Shown piece by piece: positions 36,398 to 45,812 of a stretch of DNA of 64,000 nucleotides. The number at the start of each line of letters is the position of its first letter. Position 1 is the stretch's first letter. Source of the stretch: DATLMR01 sp035634255. GTDB taxonomy: Bacteria > Acidobacteriota > Blastocatellia > UBA7656. A model generated the notes under the pieces. The model was not told the DNA's origin. It worked only from the letters and a program-made list of their open reading frames with translations, and did no database searches. The stretch is from positions 1 through 64,000 of the forward strand of contig DASQDI010000119.1 of NCBI GenBank assembly GCA_035634255.1, read 5' to 3'. Both the position numbers and the translations under genes were made by a program.

Positions 36398-38050
36398 ATG
36401 AAGTCGAGGATTATGAGACATCCGGTTTTTTTGACGGCGCTCGCCGCAATCGCTCTGGTGGCGGGCTCCGGCATTTCGGCGCACGCGCAGAGGGCCGGCC
36501 CGAAGCGGCCGGCCTCCAACGTGAATGCGAACGACCTGAACGCCTCGGCGCGCTCGGCGCTCGATCAGGCGCTTCAGGCGCTCCAGGCCGACCGCCTCCC
36601 GGAGGCCGAGCGGTTCGCGCGCGCGGCGGTCGCGGCCGCGCCCCGCTCCGCCGTCGCGCACAACCTGCTCGGGGTCGTGCTCGACCGCTCGGGGCAGTTC
36701 GACGCGGCCCTGTCGGAGTTCAACGCGGCCATAAGGATTGACTCGAATTTCGTGAGCGCCCGCAATAACCTTGGCCGCTTCCTCGCCCAGAGGGGCCGCA
36801 CGCCCGAGGCCATCTCGGAGTTCGAGCGCGTGCTGAAGATCGACCCGTCTCACCCGCAGGCCCACTACAACCTCGGGGCGCTCTACGCGGAGAAGGGGGA
36901 TTTCGCGAAGGCCGCGGACCATTTCAATCGCGCGCGCGCTTCGGCCCCGGAGGACCCGCAGCTAGCCCTCGCTTACCTGAACGTGGCCTACCGGGCGGGC
37001 CTCGCCAGTGAGGCCGACGACGCGGCCGACCTGGTCGAGCGCACCGTGACGAACGATTCGCGCGCGCTCTTCACCCTCGCAACCGCCCTCGCGCAGAACG
37101 AGAGGTACGAGCGGGCCGCCCGCCTCTTCGCGAGAGTCAACGAGATGCGCCCGCGCACGTTCGAAGTGCTCTACAACCTCGGGGTCGCGCTCTACAACCT
37201 CGACCGGAACGACGAGGCCATCCGCGCCCTGGCCGAGGCCGCCGACATCAACCCCAACCCGGCCGAGACTCACTTCAGGCTCGGCGTCATAGCTAGCGAG
37301 CGCAAGGACCACGCGAACGCCGTGCAGGAGTTCAGGCACGCGGTCGAGCGCGACCCAAAGCGCGCCGAGTACCATTACATGCTCGGCCGCGAATACTTCC
37401 GCGTCGGGTTCTGGGAAGGCTCCATTGAAGAGTACACGCGCGCGATGGAGCTTGAGCCGAAGGAGGCCGCCTACGTCCTCGCGCGCGCGAATTCCTACTA
37501 CCGCAAAGGCGAGTGGAATGCGTCGGCCGACGACTACGAGGCCGCCGCCGCCCTCAACCCCAACATCGAAAACATGGATTACCTGCTCGGCTACGCGCAC
37601 AGGGCCGCCGGGAATTTTACGCGCGCGCGCGAGTACCTGGAGCGGTTCATCGCCAGGGAGCCGGACAACGTAGACGCGCTCGGGAGCCTGGGCTATGTCG
37701 CCTTAGAGCAGGGCCGCTTCGACGAGGCCGAGGTGCCCCTGAAGCGCGCGCTCGGCCTCGCGCCCGACAGCGTGCCGGTGCTCTACGACTACGCGAGGCT
37801 CGCCATCAAGCGGCGCGATTACGCGGAGGCGGCCGAGCGGCTTCAGAAGGTCATCGCGAAGAACCCGACGCACACGCAGGCGCATTACCAGCTATTCCTC
37901 GCTTACTCCCGCCTGAAGCAGACGGAGAAGGCTCAGGCTCAGCTCGCGGAGTTCAAGAGGCTTGAGGCGCTTGAGAAGCAGGTCAAGCAGGAGCGCATAC
38001 TCGACGAGCGGCTGCGCACGCAGCAGATGCTCGGCCAGCCTCCGCAGTAG
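36398..38050 (+). CDS. Exported tetratricopeptide-repeat protein, second of a pair
   Basis: A 550-residue protein with a signal peptide (about 1-29), then TPR units from about 45 to 510 (AHNLLGVVLDRSGQFDAALS, AEYHYMLGREYFRVGFWEGS) and a charged C-terminal helix. It is distinct from, but built like, the preceding TPR protein. It lies 6 bp after that gene and 14 bp before a secreted GH13 enzyme, so cotranscription is near certain. A scaffold role for periplasmic or outer-membrane starch proteins is a guess from position. Confidence 0.83.
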   Translation: MKSRIMRHPVFLTALAAIALVAGSGISAHAQRAGPKRPASNVNANDLNASARSALDQALQALQADRLPEAERFARAAVAAAPRSAVAHNLLGVVLDRSGQFDAALSEFNAAIRIDSNFVSARNNLGRFLAQRGRTPEAISEFERVLKIDPSHPQAHYNLGALYAEKGDFAKAADHFNRARASAPEDPQLALAYLNVAYRAGLASEADDAADLVERTVTNDSRALFTLATALAQNERYERAARLFARVNEMRPRTFEVLYNLGVALYNLDRNDEAIRALAEAADINPNPAETHFRLGVIASERKDHANAVQEFRHAVERDPKRAEYHYMLGREYFRVGFWEGSIEEYTRAMELEPKEAAYVLARANSYYRKGEWNASADDYEAAAALNPNIENMDYLLGYAHRAAGNFTRAREYLERFIAREPDNVDALGSLGYVALEQGRFDEAEVPLKRALGLAPDSVPVLYDYARLAIKRRDYAEAAERLQKVIAKNPTHTQAHYQLFLAYSRLKQTEKAQAQLAEFKRLEALEKQVKQERILDERLRTQQMLGQPPQ

Positions 38051-38064
38051 CGCGCCCGACTGAG

Positions 38065-39972
38065 ATGCTTACCAAAATGGACAGATCGAAACCCTTTCTC
38101 TTATCTCTGCTGCCCCTCGCCCTCTTCCTGCTCGCCCACCCGGCGCGCGCGTCGAGGGTCGCCCCCGAAGTCGTCAAAGTCGAGCCGCCCAACTGGTGGG
38201 CTAATCATTCGATCAATCCCGTGCGGCTGCTCATCCGCGGGCGCAACCTGAAGGGCGCGAGGGTCGAAAGCCCCGGCCCCGGCCTCAGCGTCGGCGAAGT
38301 GCGCGCGAGCGATTCGGGCAATTATCTCTTCGTCGACATTTCGATAAGCCCGAACGCGGCTCCGGGCAGGCGCTCGCTCAGGGTCGTCACCCCGAGGGGC
38401 GTCGCCGAAGCCCCTTTCGAGATATCCCCCAGACTCGGCCGTGGGAGCCGGTTTCAGGGCTTCGGCACGGACGATTGCATATACCTGATAATGCCCGACC
38501 GCTTCAGCGACGGGGACGCGGCGCTCAACAACTCGTCGGAGTCTCCGGGCATGTTTTCGCGCGGGAACCCGCGCGGCTATCACGGGGGGGACCTCAAGGG
38601 CATCATCGACCGCCTGCCGTACCTGAAGGGCCTCGGCGTCACGGCCATCTGGACCACCCCGGTCTACGACAACACGAGCCGCCTCAGGGACTACGAGTGG
38701 GGGAAGAATGTGTCGGATTATCACGGCTATGGCGCGGTCGATTTCTACCGGGTTGAAGAGCGCCTCGGCACCGTCGAGACCTACAGGCAGCTGGTCGAGC
38801 GCGCGCACGCTCTGGGCATGAAGGTGATTCAGGATCAGGTCGCGAACCACTCGGGCCCGGACCACCCGCACGCCTCGGACCCTCCCACCCCGACGTGGTT
38901 CAACGGCACTTTGAAGGAGCACAAGGCCAACGTCTTCGACATCAAGTCGCTCACCGAGCCCTCGCCCGACCGGCAGCGGTTCGAAGACACCCTGCGGGGC
39001 TGGTTCGGAAACACCCTGCCGGACTTCAATCAGGACGACCCGGAGGCCGCGCGCTACATCATCCAGAATGCGGTCTGGTGGCTTGAGATGACCGGGCTCG
39101 ACGGCATCCGGCAGGACACTTTCCCGTTCGCGCCCCGCCGCTTCTGGTCCGAGTGGAACCGGGCACTGCTGAAGGCATTCCCGACGATCAACATAGTCGG
39201 GGAGGTCTTCGACCAGAGGCCCGAAGTCGTCTCGTTCTTTCAGGGGGGGCGCGCGCGGTTCGACGGCGTGGACTCGCACCTTAAGACCCTCTTCGACTTC
39301 CCGAGCTATTTCGCCATACGCGATGTCTTCATCAGGGACAGGCCCGTCACGCGCCTGTCCGAAGTCCTTGAGGCCGACAGTCTCTACACCGACCCGCGCG
39401 GGCTCGTGACCTTCCTGGGCAACCATGACGTGCCCCGGTTCATGAGCGAGGCGGGCGCGACGCATAAAGGGCTGATGCTCGCCTTCACTTACCTCCTGAC
39501 CATGCGCGGGACTCCGCAGATTTATTACGGGGACGAGATCGGGATGGAGGGGCGCGAGGACCCGGACAACCGCCGCGATTTTCCGGGAGGGTTTCCGGGC
39601 GACCCGCGCAACGCCTTCACCCACCAGGGGCGCACGACGCGGGAGCGCATGATCTTCGATCACGTGAAAGAACTGCTCAGGCTGCGGGCGCGCTACGACT
39701 CTCTGCGGAAGGGGGAGATGCGCGTCCTCGTGGCGAGAGAGGGGACGCTCGCTTACGTCCGCCAGCATTCGCGAGAGCGCATCCTCGTCGCGATCAACAA
39801 CTCCGACAGGCCCGCCCACATGAGCATCACGCTCTCCGGGTCCGGGCCGGCGATGGATCGGGATTGGGTCTACCTCTCGCAGAAAAAGAAGGGCGCTAAC
39901 ATCCGGTCTTCCGGCAATGTAATATCAGTCTCCGTCGATCCCAGGGACGCGATCATTCTTCTGGACGGGTGA
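38065..39972 (+). CDS. Secreted GH13 amylase, cyclomaltodextrinase/neopullulanase (SusA-like)
   Basis: A 635-residue exported enzyme. Signal peptide 1-30, N-terminal cyclomaltodextrinase-type beta-sandwich (about 33-125, VVKVEPPNWW), a (beta/alpha)8 barrel (about 140-560), and a C-terminal beta domain. The catalytic residues are the nucleophile Asp in GLDGIRQDTFP, the acid/base Glu in NIVGEVFDQ and the third Asp in LGNHDVPRF. Expected to hydrolyse maltodextrins or cyclodextrins in the periplasm. It follows the TPR genes directly and has a paralogue next door. Confidence 0.9.
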   Translation: MLTKMDRSKPFLLSLLPLALFLLAHPARASRVAPEVVKVEPPNWWANHSINPVRLLIRGRNLKGARVESPGPGLSVGEVRASDSGNYLFVDISISPNAAPGRRSLRVVTPRGVAEAPFEISPRLGRGSRFQGFGTDDCIYLIMPDRFSDGDAALNNSSESPGMFSRGNPRGYHGGDLKGIIDRLPYLKGLGVTAIWTTPVYDNTSRLRDYEWGKNVSDYHGYGAVDFYRVEERLGTVETYRQLVERAHALGMKVIQDQVANHSGPDHPHASDPPTPTWFNGTLKEHKANVFDIKSLTEPSPDRQRFEDTLRGWFGNTLPDFNQDDPEAARYIIQNAVWWLEMTGLDGIRQDTFPFAPRRFWSEWNRALLKAFPTINIVGEVFDQRPEVVSFFQGGRARFDGVDSHLKTLFDFPSYFAIRDVFIRDRPVTRLSEVLEADSLYTDPRGLVTFLGNHDVPRFMSEAGATHKGLMLAFTYLLTMRGTPQIYYGDEIGMEGREDPDNRRDFPGGFPGDPRNAFTHQGRTTRERMIFDHVKELLRLRARYDSLRKGEMRVLVAREGTLAYVRQHSRERILVAINNSDRPAHMSITLSGSGPAMDRDWVYLSQKKKGANIRSSGNVISVSVDPRDAIILLDG

Positions 39973-40006
39973 GACGCTCCCGAATTTCCCCGTTCGTTTG
40001 TTTTGG

Positions 40007-40050
40007 CTTTACAAAGGGCTTGTTAGTAGTTACAAAAGAACTCTGTAAAG
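40007..40050 (+). promoter_or_regulatory. Possible promoter/operator before the second GH13 gene
   Basis: CTTTACA (40007-40013) and TGTAAAG (40044-40050) form a dyad, with a further TTACA at 40030. Overlapping it, TTGTTA (40020-40025), an 18-bp spacer and TGTAAA (40044-40049) make a weak sigma-70-like promoter. The arrangement would suit repression, but the regulator is unknown. Confidence 0.35.
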
Positions 40051-40089
40051 TCAAAGCAGCGAACTTCAACGCATCTCATCAGCTCGAAT

Positions 40090-41988
40090 ATGAATAATCT
40101 GAGACCCTTGCTGAGGCTAACTCTACTCGCCGCGTTCGCGCTCGTGATCGGCTCGTCGGCCCCGGCCCAATCGAGGCCCGAGGTGATTAAGGTCGAGCCG
40201 CCCAACTGGTGGGCGGGTCACTCGGTCAACCCCGTGCGGGTGATGGTTCGCGGGCGCAATCTCAGGGGCGCGCGCGTGCAGGCGGCGGGGGCCGGCCTCC
40301 GGGTCGTGGGGATGCCGAAAGTGAACGACAGGGGCACGTACTTATTCGTCGACGTGTCGGTCGCCCCGTCGGCGCAGCCGGGCGCGCGGAGGCTGCGCCT
40401 GACGACCGCTTCGGGGACCGTCGACGCGCCCTTCGAGATCACGGCGGCGCTCCCGCGCGCGAACCGCTTCGCGGGGATCTCGACCGATGATGTCATCTAC
40501 CTCCTGATGCCCGACCGCTTCAGCAACGGCGACAGGCAGAACGACGACCCCGCGAAATCACGCGGCCTGCTCGACCGCTCGAAGCCTCGCTATTATCACG
40601 GGGGCGACCTGCGGGGAGTTATCAATCGACTCCCTTATCTTAAAGACCTCGGGGTAACGGCCCTCTGGCTCAACCCGTGGTACGACAACAACGACGGCCT
40701 GAACGAGGTCGAGAAATATGACGGCAAGCCCATAACCGATTATCACGGTTACGGGGCCGTCGATTTTTACGCCGTGGACGAACACTTCGGGGACCTGTCC
40801 ACCCTGCGCGAGTTTGTGGACGCGGCCCACCGGGCGGGGATCAAGGTCGTTCAGGATCAGGTCGCCAATCACACCGGGCCGTACCACCCGTGGGTCAAGG
40901 ACAGCCCGACCCCGACGTGGTTCAACGGGACCGAAGCCGATCACATAAACGAGACGTGGCAGACCTGGACCCTGCAAGACCCGCACGCGACGCCTGAGGT
41001 CCACCGCCCCATCCTCGACGGCTGGTTCCTGAACATCCTCCCGGACCTGAACCAGAACGACCCGGAAGTGGCGAAGTACATAATCCAAAACACGCTCTGG
41101 TGGGCGGGCATGACGGGGCTCGACGCGATCAGGCAGGACACCCTGCCTTACGTGCCGCGCCGGTTCTGGCGCGACTGGATGGCGGCGATCAAGCGCGAGT
41201 ACCCGAACATGAATGTCGTCGGGGAGACTCTGGACGGGGACCCGGCCATAGTCTCCTTCTTCCAGGGCGGCGCGAAGAGGTTCGACGGGATCGATTCGGG
41301 GATAGACACCGAGTTCGACTTCCCGCTCTACTACCCAATACGCGACGCCTTCGCGAAGAACAGGAACCTGAAGCCGGTCCCCCAGATGCTCGCGCGCGAC
41401 CACCTCTACGCGAACCCCGGCGTGCTCGTCACCCACCTCGGGCTGCATGACGTGCCGCGCTTTATGGGCGAGGAGGGCGCGACGCACGAGGGGCTGATGC
41501 TGGCGCAGACGTTCGTGCTGACCACGCGGGGCATCCCGCTCCTGTACTACGGCGACGAGATAGCGATGGAAGGCGGCAACGACCCCGACAACCGGCGGGA
41601 CTTCCCCGGCGATTTTCCGGGCGACAGGAGGAACGCCTTCACCGAGCAGGGGCGCAGCGAGAAGGAGCGGAAGGTCTACGATCACGTGCGCCGCGTGGCG
41701 CGACTGCGCGCGGAGCTCGAGCCTCTGAGGCGCGGCAAACTCGTCACGCTCGGGTTCACGGAGCAGCAGTACGCCTACGCGCGCACGACCCCGCGAGGGT
41801 CGGTGATCGTGGTCATCAACAACGAGGGCAGGCGGGCGGATTTCGAGTTCGACGTGACGCCGCTCAGGCTCCGCGAGGGCGCGAGGCTGTCGGACCGGCT
41901 CAACGTAACCGACGACGCGAGGGTCAGCGGGGCGACCGTGCGCGTGAAGATGCCCGCGCGTTCGGCGAGCATCTTCACCGTCAACTGA
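40090..41988 (+). CDS. Secreted GH13 amylase, paralogue of the preceding gene
   Basis: A 632-residue exported enzyme with the same layout as its neighbour: signal peptide, N-terminal domain with VIKVEPPNWWAGHSVNPVRV, GH13 barrel and C-terminal beta domain. The nucleophile (GLDAIRQDTLP) and acid/base (NVVGETLDGD) are intact. In the third motif the usual NHD reads LHD (HLGLHDVPRF); the Asp is kept but the neighbouring Asn is lost, which may alter activity or specificity. It is clearly a tandem duplicate that has diverged. Its own promoter may lie in the 117-bp gap upstream. Confidence 0.9.
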   Translation: MNNLRPLLRLTLLAAFALVIGSSAPAQSRPEVIKVEPPNWWAGHSVNPVRVMVRGRNLRGARVQAAGAGLRVVGMPKVNDRGTYLFVDVSVAPSAQPGARRLRLTTASGTVDAPFEITAALPRANRFAGISTDDVIYLLMPDRFSNGDRQNDDPAKSRGLLDRSKPRYYHGGDLRGVINRLPYLKDLGVTALWLNPWYDNNDGLNEVEKYDGKPITDYHGYGAVDFYAVDEHFGDLSTLREFVDAAHRAGIKVVQDQVANHTGPYHPWVKDSPTPTWFNGTEADHINETWQTWTLQDPHATPEVHRPILDGWFLNILPDLNQNDPEVAKYIIQNTLWWAGMTGLDAIRQDTLPYVPRRFWRDWMAAIKREYPNMNVVGETLDGDPAIVSFFQGGAKRFDGIDSGIDTEFDFPLYYPIRDAFAKNRNLKPVPQMLARDHLYANPGVLVTHLGLHDVPRFMGEEGATHEGLMLAQTFVLTTRGIPLLYYGDEIAMEGGNDPDNRRDFPGDFPGDRRNAFTEQGRSEKERKVYDHVRRVARLRAELEPLRRGKLVTLGFTEQQYAYARTTPRGSVIVVINNEGRRADFEFDVTPLRLREGARLSDRLNVTDDARVSGATVRVKMPARSASIFTVN

Positions 41989-42095
41989 CCGGTGCCGGAT
42001 CGAGAGAGGGTTTCTTTCAGCCGTATACCCAGTTCCGTTTTCACCGTGCGGAAAACCTTATTGCCGTATCACTCCGCGAAGGGTAAAGGAGACTT

Positions 42096-44306
42096 ATGTC
42101 AACCAAATTGATTGCCATCGTACTGATACTCGCTATGCAGGCTGTTCAGGCGCTAGCCCTGCAAAGCACAGCCGCGAGGGGGCAGGACCAGGACACGATC
42201 AAGCTGGGCACCGCGACGGTGCAGATGGACGTGATCGTGACGGACAAGAGCGGCCGGCGGATCAACGGGTTGAAGGCGTCCGACTTCGAGGTGCTGGACG
42301 AAGGGAAGCCGCAGGTCCTCGACTTCTTCACGGCCATCGAGGGGTCGCGGGTGACGGCCGCCGACGGGCGCGCGGCGGATGGGGGGGGCGAAGGCGCGGC
42401 GGCGAGGAAGGTCGCGGGCTCTAACCCTCTAGTCACTCCGTTCGAAGGCCGCTTCATCACCCTCGTGATGGACGACCTGCACCTCTCGACCGAAAACCTC
42501 CTGCGGGCGCGCAAGGTGCTCGCGGATTACATAAACACGCAGACGTCGGCCACCGACCTGATGGCCGTCACCGCCACGACCGGCGCGGTCGGGTCGCTTC
42601 AGCAGTTCACGACGGACAAGCAGAGGTTGATATCGGCGCTCAACCGGATATCGGCGCTCGGCGGCTTCTCCGACAGGGCGCGCGATTCCAGATTTCAGAT
42701 GACCTCGGCCGAGGCGGTGCGGATCGACGCCGGGGACACGGCCGTGCTTCAGGCGGTCAAGAGGCGAATAGTGGAAGACGACCCGGCGATGAAGACCCTC
42801 TCGACCGTCAACGCGACGGCCAGCAGGCCGGGGCTTGGGCGGTCGGGAACGGGCCGGCCGCCGACTCTGGACCCCGAGTCACAGAACCCGGACACGGCCC
42901 CCACCAACAACGAGAACGAGCAGGTGAACCCGGTCGAGAACTTAATCCGGTCGGCGGCCAAGGCTCTGGTCAGCCAGATGGGGGTGGCCGCGCGGCAGAG
43001 CCTGAAGACCCTCTCGAACCTCTTCACCGGCATGGCCGGTCTGCCCGGCCGCAAAGTGGTCGTGCTCGTGACTGAGTCGCTCGTGACCGGCGTCGGGACC
43101 ACGGAAGACCTCAGCGGGGAGATCAACAACCTGATCGACGCCGCGAGGCGGAGCGGGGTGAGCGTCTACGCGCTCGACGCCGCCGGCCTCCGCGCGAACA
43201 ACACCACCGCGAGCGAGCGGCTCACGGGCAGGGACTTGCAGGCGAGGAGCACGCGGCTGGAGACTTCATTCAGCGACTTCGAAAACCTTGGGGCCGCGCG
43301 CACGCTCGTTCTCGGGACCGGCGGCGACCTGATAGCCAACACCAACGACCTGAGCGCGGGGCTTCAGAAGGCGGTAGAGGATTCGAGCACCTACTACGTG
43401 GTCGGCTTCACCCCGGCGGGCGCGCCCGACAACAAGTTTCACCGGCTCTCCGTCTCGGTCAGAGGCCGGCCCGACCTCGTGGTGCGGACCCGGCGCGGCT
43501 ACCTGTCGATCAACGCGGAGACGGCGCGCGGCACGGAGACCGAACTGGTCGCGGCTCTGGTCTCGCCCATGCAGCGCAACGACATACCGCTCGAAGTGGT
43601 CGCCAACGTCCTGCCCAAAGGCGGCGACCAGTCCGTAATCACGGGCCTGACAGTCGGGCGCAACTACCTGACCCTGCCCGCGGCGGACGCGCCGGATCAG
43701 GTCGCCAGCTATGAAGTGGCGGCCTGGGTCTTCGCGGCCGGGAGGGACGATGTCGTCGGGAGGATGGAGCAGGTTATGACCTTCAACCTGAAAGACCCGG
43801 CGGTCAAAGAGAAGCTCAAGAAGGAAGGGCTCGTCTACGTGAGAGAATCGACGAAGCTCGAACCGGGCTTTTATCAGATCAGGGCCGTCGTCAGGGAGAA
43901 GAGCACCGGGCTCGTCGGCTCGTCCTACCAGTTTTTCGAAGTGCCGAACGTGAAGAACAAGAAGGCCGTCTCTCTGAGCAGCGTGCTCCTGACCCCGGCG
44001 GGGCAGATGGAGTTCAGGGGGCGGAACGGCTTCAAGCCGGGAACGGAGATGGACATGAGGTGGGTCGTGTACAATCCGCCGAAAGAGCTCGCGACGCTGA
44101 CGCAGAAGGTGAAGCTGCTCGACGCGCAGGGGAAGGTCCTGATGGACAGCCCCCTGCCTTCGGCGCCCGCCTCGGGCGACACAGCGCCTCAGGGGACGAG
44201 GATGAAAGCGCCGCCGACGCGTGGGAAGTACGCGCTCGTGGTGAGCCTGTCGGACGCCAAGGGCAAGCTGGAGCTTGAGAGGCGCGCCGATTTCATAGTC
44301 GAGTAG
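42096..44306 (+). CDS. Exported VWFA-related protein, acidobacterial type
   Basis: A 736-residue protein with a signal peptide and a von Willebrand A domain of the VWFA-related Acidobacteriota family (N-terminal VQMDVIVTDKSGRRINGLKA; the A domain from about 120 to 465). The metal-site motif is degenerate: VMDDLHLS replaces DxSxS. The C-terminal half is beta-rich and unrecognised. AAAGGAGA lies 6 nt upstream of the ATG. These proteins are very common in the phylum and have no established role; adhesion or matrix assembly is often supposed. It lies inside the starch locus, so a link to polysaccharide handling is possible. Confidence 0.82.
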   Translation: MSTKLIAIVLILAMQAVQALALQSTAARGQDQDTIKLGTATVQMDVIVTDKSGRRINGLKASDFEVLDEGKPQVLDFFTAIEGSRVTAADGRAADGGGEGAAARKVAGSNPLVTPFEGRFITLVMDDLHLSTENLLRARKVLADYINTQTSATDLMAVTATTGAVGSLQQFTTDKQRLISALNRISALGGFSDRARDSRFQMTSAEAVRIDAGDTAVLQAVKRRIVEDDPAMKTLSTVNATASRPGLGRSGTGRPPTLDPESQNPDTAPTNNENEQVNPVENLIRSAAKALVSQMGVAARQSLKTLSNLFTGMAGLPGRKVVVLVTESLVTGVGTTEDLSGEINNLIDAARRSGVSVYALDAAGLRANNTTASERLTGRDLQARSTRLETSFSDFENLGAARTLVLGTGGDLIANTNDLSAGLQKAVEDSSTYYVVGFTPAGAPDNKFHRLSVSVRGRPDLVVRTRRGYLSINAETARGTETELVAALVSPMQRNDIPLEVVANVLPKGGDQSVITGLTVGRNYLTLPAADAPDQVASYEVAAWVFAAGRDDVVGRMEQVMTFNLKDPAVKEKLKKEGLVYVRESTKLEPGFYQIRAVVREKSTGLVGSSYQFFEVPNVKNKKAVSLSSVLLTPAGQMEFRGRNGFKPGTEMDMRWVVYNPPKELATLTQKVKLLDAQGKVLMDSPLPSAPASGDTAPQGTRMKAPPTRGKYALVVSLSDAKGKLELERRADFIVE

Positions 44307-44337
44307 GCGCGGCGTAGGGGGTAAAGGAGCGAATCAG

Positions 44338-45759
44338 ATGCGAAAGCCACGTTTGAGCTTCTGGCAGATCTGGAACATGAGTTTCGGATTTCTTGGGATA
44401 CAGTTCGGCTGGGGCTTGCAACTCGGCAACATGAGCGCGATCTACGAGAAGCTCGGGGCGGAGCCCGACAGGCTGCCCATCCTGTGGCTGGCCGCGCCTC
44501 TGACCGGCCTGATAGTTCAGCCGATCATCGGCTCCATGAGCGACCGGACGTGGAATCGTCTGGGCCGCCGCCGCCCGTACTTTCTCATCGGGGCGATACT
44601 CGCGAGTGTCGCCCTGTTCATCATGCCCACCTCTTCGACCCTCTGGATGGCCGCCGGCCTACTGTGGATACTCGACGCGAGCATCAACGTCAGCATGGAG
44701 CCGTTCCGCGCCTTCGTCGCCGACAAGCTGAACGAGGAGCAGCGCACCACGGGCTTCGTGATGCAGAGCTTCTTCATCGGGCTGGGCGCTACTTTCGCCG
44801 GGACCCTGCCGCTGCTTTTCAGCCGGATGGGCGTGACCGGCGCGACCGAAAGCGGCATCCCGCTCACGGTCAAGTACGCCTTCCAGATCGGGGCCGGCGC
44901 GTTCCTGCTCGCCGTGCTCTGGACCGTCATCACCACGAAAGAGGACCCGCCCGACGACATGGAAGAGTTCGAGCGGATGCGCCGGGAGAAGAGGGGCCCC
45001 GGCCATTTCTTCGAGGAGATATTCTCGGCCATCCGCGACATGCCCGTCGCCATGAAGCAGCTCGCGCCCGTGCAGATATTCACATGGCTCGGGCTCTTCA
45101 GCATGTGGCTCTTCTACGTCCCGGCCGTGGCCCGCCACGTCTTCGGCGCGACCGACCCCGCCTCGCGCGCTTACACGGAGGGCGTGGAGTGGGGCAACTT
45201 CACCTTCTCATTCTATTCGATAGTCTGCTTCCTGGTCGCTTTCGCCCTGCCGTGGCTCGCCGCCAGGACCAGCCGCAAGACGGTCCACTCCCTCGCGCTC
45301 GTGTGCGGCGGGCTCTCCCTGCTGAGCGTCTACCTCATCAGCAACAAGTACCTGCTCATCCTCTCTATGGTGGGGGTCGGCGTTGCATGGTCTTCGATCC
45401 TCTCGATGCCCTACGCGATCCTGGCGGGCTCCCTGCCGCCGGCGCGCGTCGGGGTTTACATGGGGGTCTTCAATTTCTTCATCGTGCTCCCCGAGATTTT
45501 TCAGGCCCTCACCTTCGGCCCGATCATCCGGGGAGTCTTCGGGGCCGACAACCCGAACAGCCCGCTCTACCTCGTTATGTTCGGGGGCACCTGCATGCTC
45601 ATCGCGGCGGCCCTCGTCCTGAGGGTCAAGGACGTGACGCAGCGCCGGGCGAGCGGGCGCGCCGTGCTCGAGGCCGACTCGGACGAGCCGCTGACGGTCC
45701 AGGGGAGCGTCCAGCCGGTCCCGAGCACGGGCCTCGCCGACGAGCCGCCCGCGCGCTGA
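44338..45759 (+). CDS. MFS transporter, SLC45/maltoside-like
   Basis: A 473-residue inner-membrane carrier with twelve predicted transmembrane helices. The loop 2-3 motif is SDRTWNRLGRRRPYF, the form seen in SLC45-like sugar:proton symporters, and the N-terminus FWQIWNMSFGFLGIQFGWGL fits that group. In related bacteria these carry maltose or maltodextrins. Between a VWA gene and a GH13 gene, it is the likely inner-membrane step of starch use (inference from family and context). Confidence 0.85.
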   Translation: MRKPRLSFWQIWNMSFGFLGIQFGWGLQLGNMSAIYEKLGAEPDRLPILWLAAPLTGLIVQPIIGSMSDRTWNRLGRRRPYFLIGAILASVALFIMPTSSTLWMAAGLLWILDASINVSMEPFRAFVADKLNEEQRTTGFVMQSFFIGLGATFAGTLPLLFSRMGVTGATESGIPLTVKYAFQIGAGAFLLAVLWTVITTKEDPPDDMEEFERMRREKRGPGHFFEEIFSAIRDMPVAMKQLAPVQIFTWLGLFSMWLFYVPAVARHVFGATDPASRAYTEGVEWGNFTFSFYSIVCFLVAFALPWLAARTSRKTVHSLALVCGGLSLLSVYLISNKYLLILSMVGVGVAWSSILSMPYAILAGSLPPARVGVYMGVFNFFIVLPEIFQALTFGPIIRGVFGADNPNSPLYLVMFGGTCMLIAAALVLRVKDVTQRRASGRAVLEADSDEPLTVQGSVQPVPSTGLADEPPAR

Positions 45760-45812
45760 TCTAATCGGTCGGGTTTCAGATCACTGGCGATAAAAGAGGG
45801 GAAGGGTCATTG

